From contig NZ_FMHU01000001.1 of NCBI RefSeq assembly GCF_900091415.1, positions 1,550,001 through 1,614,000 on the forward strand: a stretch of 64,000 nt of DNA. Direction: 5' to 3'. A program made the translations under genes and the position numbers. This document shows positions 62,229 through 64,000 of the stretch, piece after piece (positions within the stretch are counted from its first letter, which is position 1; each line of letters begins with the position of its first letter). The notes under the pieces were generated by a model, which made no database searches, was not told the origin of the DNA, and worked only from the letters and a program-made list of their open reading frames with translations. This DNA is from Micromonospora inyonensis. GTDB taxonomy: Bacteria > Actinomycetota > Actinomycetes > Mycobacteriales > Micromonosporaceae.

Positions 62229-63142
62229 GCGCCACCCTCGCGCCCCGCGTCGTGGTGGTGAGCCGGCGCAGCGAGTTGGACGAGCTGCTCGCCCGGCACG
62301 GCACCCGCGCGGCGGCGGCCTGGTACCTGAAGGCCCGTGGCGGCGACCTGGCCGAGGTGGTCCACCGGCACGAACTGCTCCAGGCGGCGCTGACCACGGT
62401 CGCCGCGGCCGTCCCCGTCGACTGGCGACGCGGTACGGTCACCCGGGAGGACCTGCCCCGCTTCCTCTTCGCCCCGGAGGACGTCGTGGTCGGGGTCGGC
62501 CCGGACGGGCTGGTCGCCAACGTCGCCAAGTACCTCGACCGGCAGCCGGTGATCGGCGTCGACCCGGATCCGGGCCGCAACGCCGGAGTGCTGGTCCGCT
62601 CCACGCCCGCCGAGGTGGCCGGCCTGCTGCGGGCCGTCGCCGCCGGGCGGGCCGGCACCGAGACACGGACCATGGTGCGCGCCGTGCTCGACGACGGTCA
62701 GGAGCTGATCGGTCTCAACGAGGTTTACGTCGGGCACGTCTCCCACCAGTCCGCCCGTTACCTGCTCGCGGAGACCGCCGACGGGCGGACCCGCCGGGAG
62801 CGGCAGTCCTCCTCCGGGCTCGTGGTGGGCAGCGGCACCGGCGCGACCGGTTGGTGTGCGTCGATCGCCCGGGACCGCGCGGAGCCGCCCCGGCTGCCCG
62901 CTCCGGACGAGCCGGCGCTCTGCTGGTTCGTCCGGGAGGCATGGCCGTCCCCGGCCACCGGGGCGGGCCTCACCGCCGGACGGCTGGGCGCCGCCGGCAC
63001 CCTGGAACTGACCGCCGAGTCCGAGGGGCTGGTCGCCTTCGCCGACGGCCTGGAGGCCGACCGGCTCGCCCTCGCCTGGGGGCAGCGGATCACCCTCTCC
63101 GTCGCCCCCCGTCACCTGACACTGGTCACCGGGGCGCACTAG
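62225..63142 (+). CDS. NAD kinase-like protein
   Basis: 305 residues from GTG 62225. NAD kinase fold: VVVVSRRSELDELLARHGT-type N-terminus, the diphosphate loop DVVVGVGPDGLVANVAKYLD (92-95 GPDG in place of the common GGDG), IGVDPDPGRNAGVL, LNEVYVGHVSHQSARY and SSGLVVGSGTGATGW (in place of GSTAYS). So it is a divergent branch of ATP-NAD kinases and its phosphate donor or acceptor might differ. Co-translated with the SPFH gene and controlled by the divergent NUDIX regulator, which points to NAD(H) phosphorylation at the membrane. Confidence 0.82.
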   Translation: MSATLAPRVVVVSRRSELDELLARHGTRAAAAWYLKARGGDLAEVVHRHELLQAALTTVAAAVPVDWRRGTVTREDLPRFLFAPEDVVVGVGPDGLVANVAKYLDRQPVIGVDPDPGRNAGVLVRSTPAEVAGLLRAVAAGRAGTETRTMVRAVLDDGQELIGLNEVYVGHVSHQSARYLLAETADGRTRRERQSSSGLVVGSGTGATGWCASIARDRAEPPRLPAPDEPALCWFVREAWPSPATGAGLTAGRLGAAGTLELTAESEGLVAFADGLEADRLALAWGQRITLSVAPRHLTLVTGAH

Positions 63143-63160
63143 TGGTGGACGCCGCGCGGC

Positions 63161-64000
63161 TCAGTCGTCGGTGAGGTGGTGGCGGTTGGCCTCGATCCAG
63201 GCGTGCAGGGCCTCCGGGTCGTCCGGGTCGACGCCGTCGGCCATGAGCTGGGCCACCGCCGCCGTGGCGGGACTGCGCCGCTCGCCGGTGCTGTAGAGGC
63301 GGGCGAACTCCGGCACCATCTCCTCGATCGCGGTGTCCGTCTGGCTGGCCGCCGGTTCGGGCAGGCCACGTCGCCGGGCGGCGTACCCGGCCCAGCCGCG
63401 CAGCACCCGCGGGAGCAGGGCGGCGTCGTCCATGTCCAGTACGGCCCGCCGGTGCACCCAGTCGAGCAGGAACAGCTCGGCCACCGTCGGGCTCCACCGC
63501 AGCGGGTCGGCGTCCGGGAAGCTCGCCGCGTGGTCCAGGAGCAGGCTCAGGCAGAAGTGCAGGGACGCCAGCTCCGGACCGTCCATGGCGTCCAGTTCGA
63601 ACCGGGCGGCCTCCGGCGAGGCGAGGAACTGGCGTACCAGCTCGGTGCGCTCCGCCGGGGTGAGCGGCTCCGGGTCGACCGGGGCCCGGACGGGGCGGGG
63701 CAGCAGGGCCAGCCGGGCCCCGGCGATCGTCCGGTCGGTGGCGAGCGACCCCTCGCCGGGCAGGTCGCCGAGGTCGTCGGTGATCGCCAGGTGGCGGGAC
63801 ACCTCGCTGTGCAGCCGGGCCGGGTCCTCCGTCCGGAACCAGGTCAGCTCGTCGGTGGCGCACATCTGCCGGACCTGTTCCAGGATCCGTTCGGCCGGTC
63901 CGCCGACGAAGATGTCCTTGGTGATGCCGATGTTGTGGTCGACCAGGGCGACCATGGCGTGCTCCGGTCCGCCGGCCGCCTCGTCGTACGCGAAGGTGGC
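63161..64000 (-). CDS. hypothetical protein, 5' end outside window
   Basis: The frame is open to the window edge (64000). The visible 279 residues begin ATFAYDEAAGGPEHAMVALV and contain DHNIGITKDIFVGGPAERIL, LASLHFCLSLLLDHAASFPD and ELFLLDWVHRRAVLDMDDAA; the end is acidic-helical (LMADGVDPDDPEALHAWIEA). It looks like a soluble, mostly helical protein. An internal ATG at 63955 could be a start but the conserved-looking sequence continues before it. No family recognised. Confidence 0.65.
   Translation of the reverse strand, partial: ATFAYDEAAGGPEHAMVALVDHNIGITKDIFVGGPAERILEQVRQMCATDELTWFRTEDPARLHSEVSRHLAITDDLGDLPGEGSLATDRTIAGARLALLPRPVRAPVDPEPLTPAERTELVRQFLASPEAARFELDAMDGPELASLHFCLSLLLDHAASFPDADPLRWSPTVAELFLLDWVHRRAVLDMDDAALLPRVLRGWAGYAARRRGLPEPAASQTDTAIEEMVPEFARLYSTGERRSPATAAVAQLMADGVDPDDPEALHAWIEANRHHLTDD

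Overview
The window is about 72% G+C with strong third-position GC bias, GTG starts, leaderless-looking promoters and many 4-base ATGA/GTGA overlaps. It is ordinary chromosome of a high-GC actinomycete. The gene families (XRE-DUF5753/DUF397 pairs, DUF6458, class E sortase, c-di-AMP riboswitch before a NlpC/P60 gene) point to the Micromonosporaceae, probably Micromonospora or a close relative; this is recognition, not a computed placement. The tRNA-Leu/fhaA/fhaB/pstP/rodA/pbpA/pknA/pknB/trpG/DUF881/crgA order is the block that lies near dnaA and oriC in Mycobacterium and most other actinobacteria, so the window is likely origin-proximal. I see no integrase, insertion sequence, CRISPR array or phage module.

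Layout. 1-6.3 kb: end of a glutamate-cysteine ligase family gene, small membrane and PASTA proteins, and an XRE-DUF5753/DUF397 regulator pair. 6.3-10.2 kb: secreted proteinase K-like protease and a two-gene glycan pair (WecG/TagA-type transferase, NAD-dependent epimerase). 10.3-23.3 kb: growth and division block: tRNA-Leu, then a head-to-tail operon of two FHA proteins, a PP2C phosphatase, a SEDS protein, a class B PBP and two Ser/Thr kinases, facing a trpG/small membrane protein/sortase/DUF881 operon and crgA. 23.6-28.9 kb: membrane Fe-S oxidoreductase, a broken CBS-domain gene, and two tandem NlpC/P60 wall hydrolases, the second behind a c-di-AMP riboswitch. 29-36.5 kb: dcd, a PNPOx-family protein, an M43 metalloprotease, a frameshifted CPBP gene, tRNA-Gly, small enzymes and an RlpA-like protein. 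36.6-46.4 kb: SpoIIE-type phosphatase, FadE5-like acyl-CoA dehydrogenase, two DUF6458 proteins, SixA-like phosphatase, PAQR/hemolysin III protein, the pxpB-pxpC-pxpA 5-oxoprolinase operon, VOC and DinB proteins and a WYL regulator. 46.4-54.8 kb: frameshifted thioredoxin-NHL gene, a run of small genes with Cys motifs divergent from a second XRE-DUF5753/DUF397 pair, a very large Pro/Gln-rich LppU-like protein and a 47-residue small gene. 55-64 kb: branched-chain 2-oxoacid dehydrogenase E1alpha/E1beta/E2, a secreted Pro-rich protein, a PAP2-like membrane protein, a NUDIX/winged-helix (NrtR-type) regulator divergent from an SPFH-NAD kinase operon, and a gene cut by the window end.

How the genes connect. 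The 10.6-19.6 kb operon couples peptidoglycan synthesis (SEDS + PBP) to reversible phosphorylation (PknA/PknB against PstP) with FHA readers; CrgA, DUF881 and the sortase act at the same envelope. Two P60 hydrolases and RlpA supply wall cleavage, one of them tied to c-di-AMP. The most distinctive unit is 60.4-63.1 kb: a NUDIX-type regulator with two 21-base palindromes in the shared promoter region facing an SPFH/NAD-kinase pair, which suggests an NAD(P)-responsive membrane module. Three genes are broken by single-base shifts or truncation (around 25.9, 32.4 and 48.06 kb).
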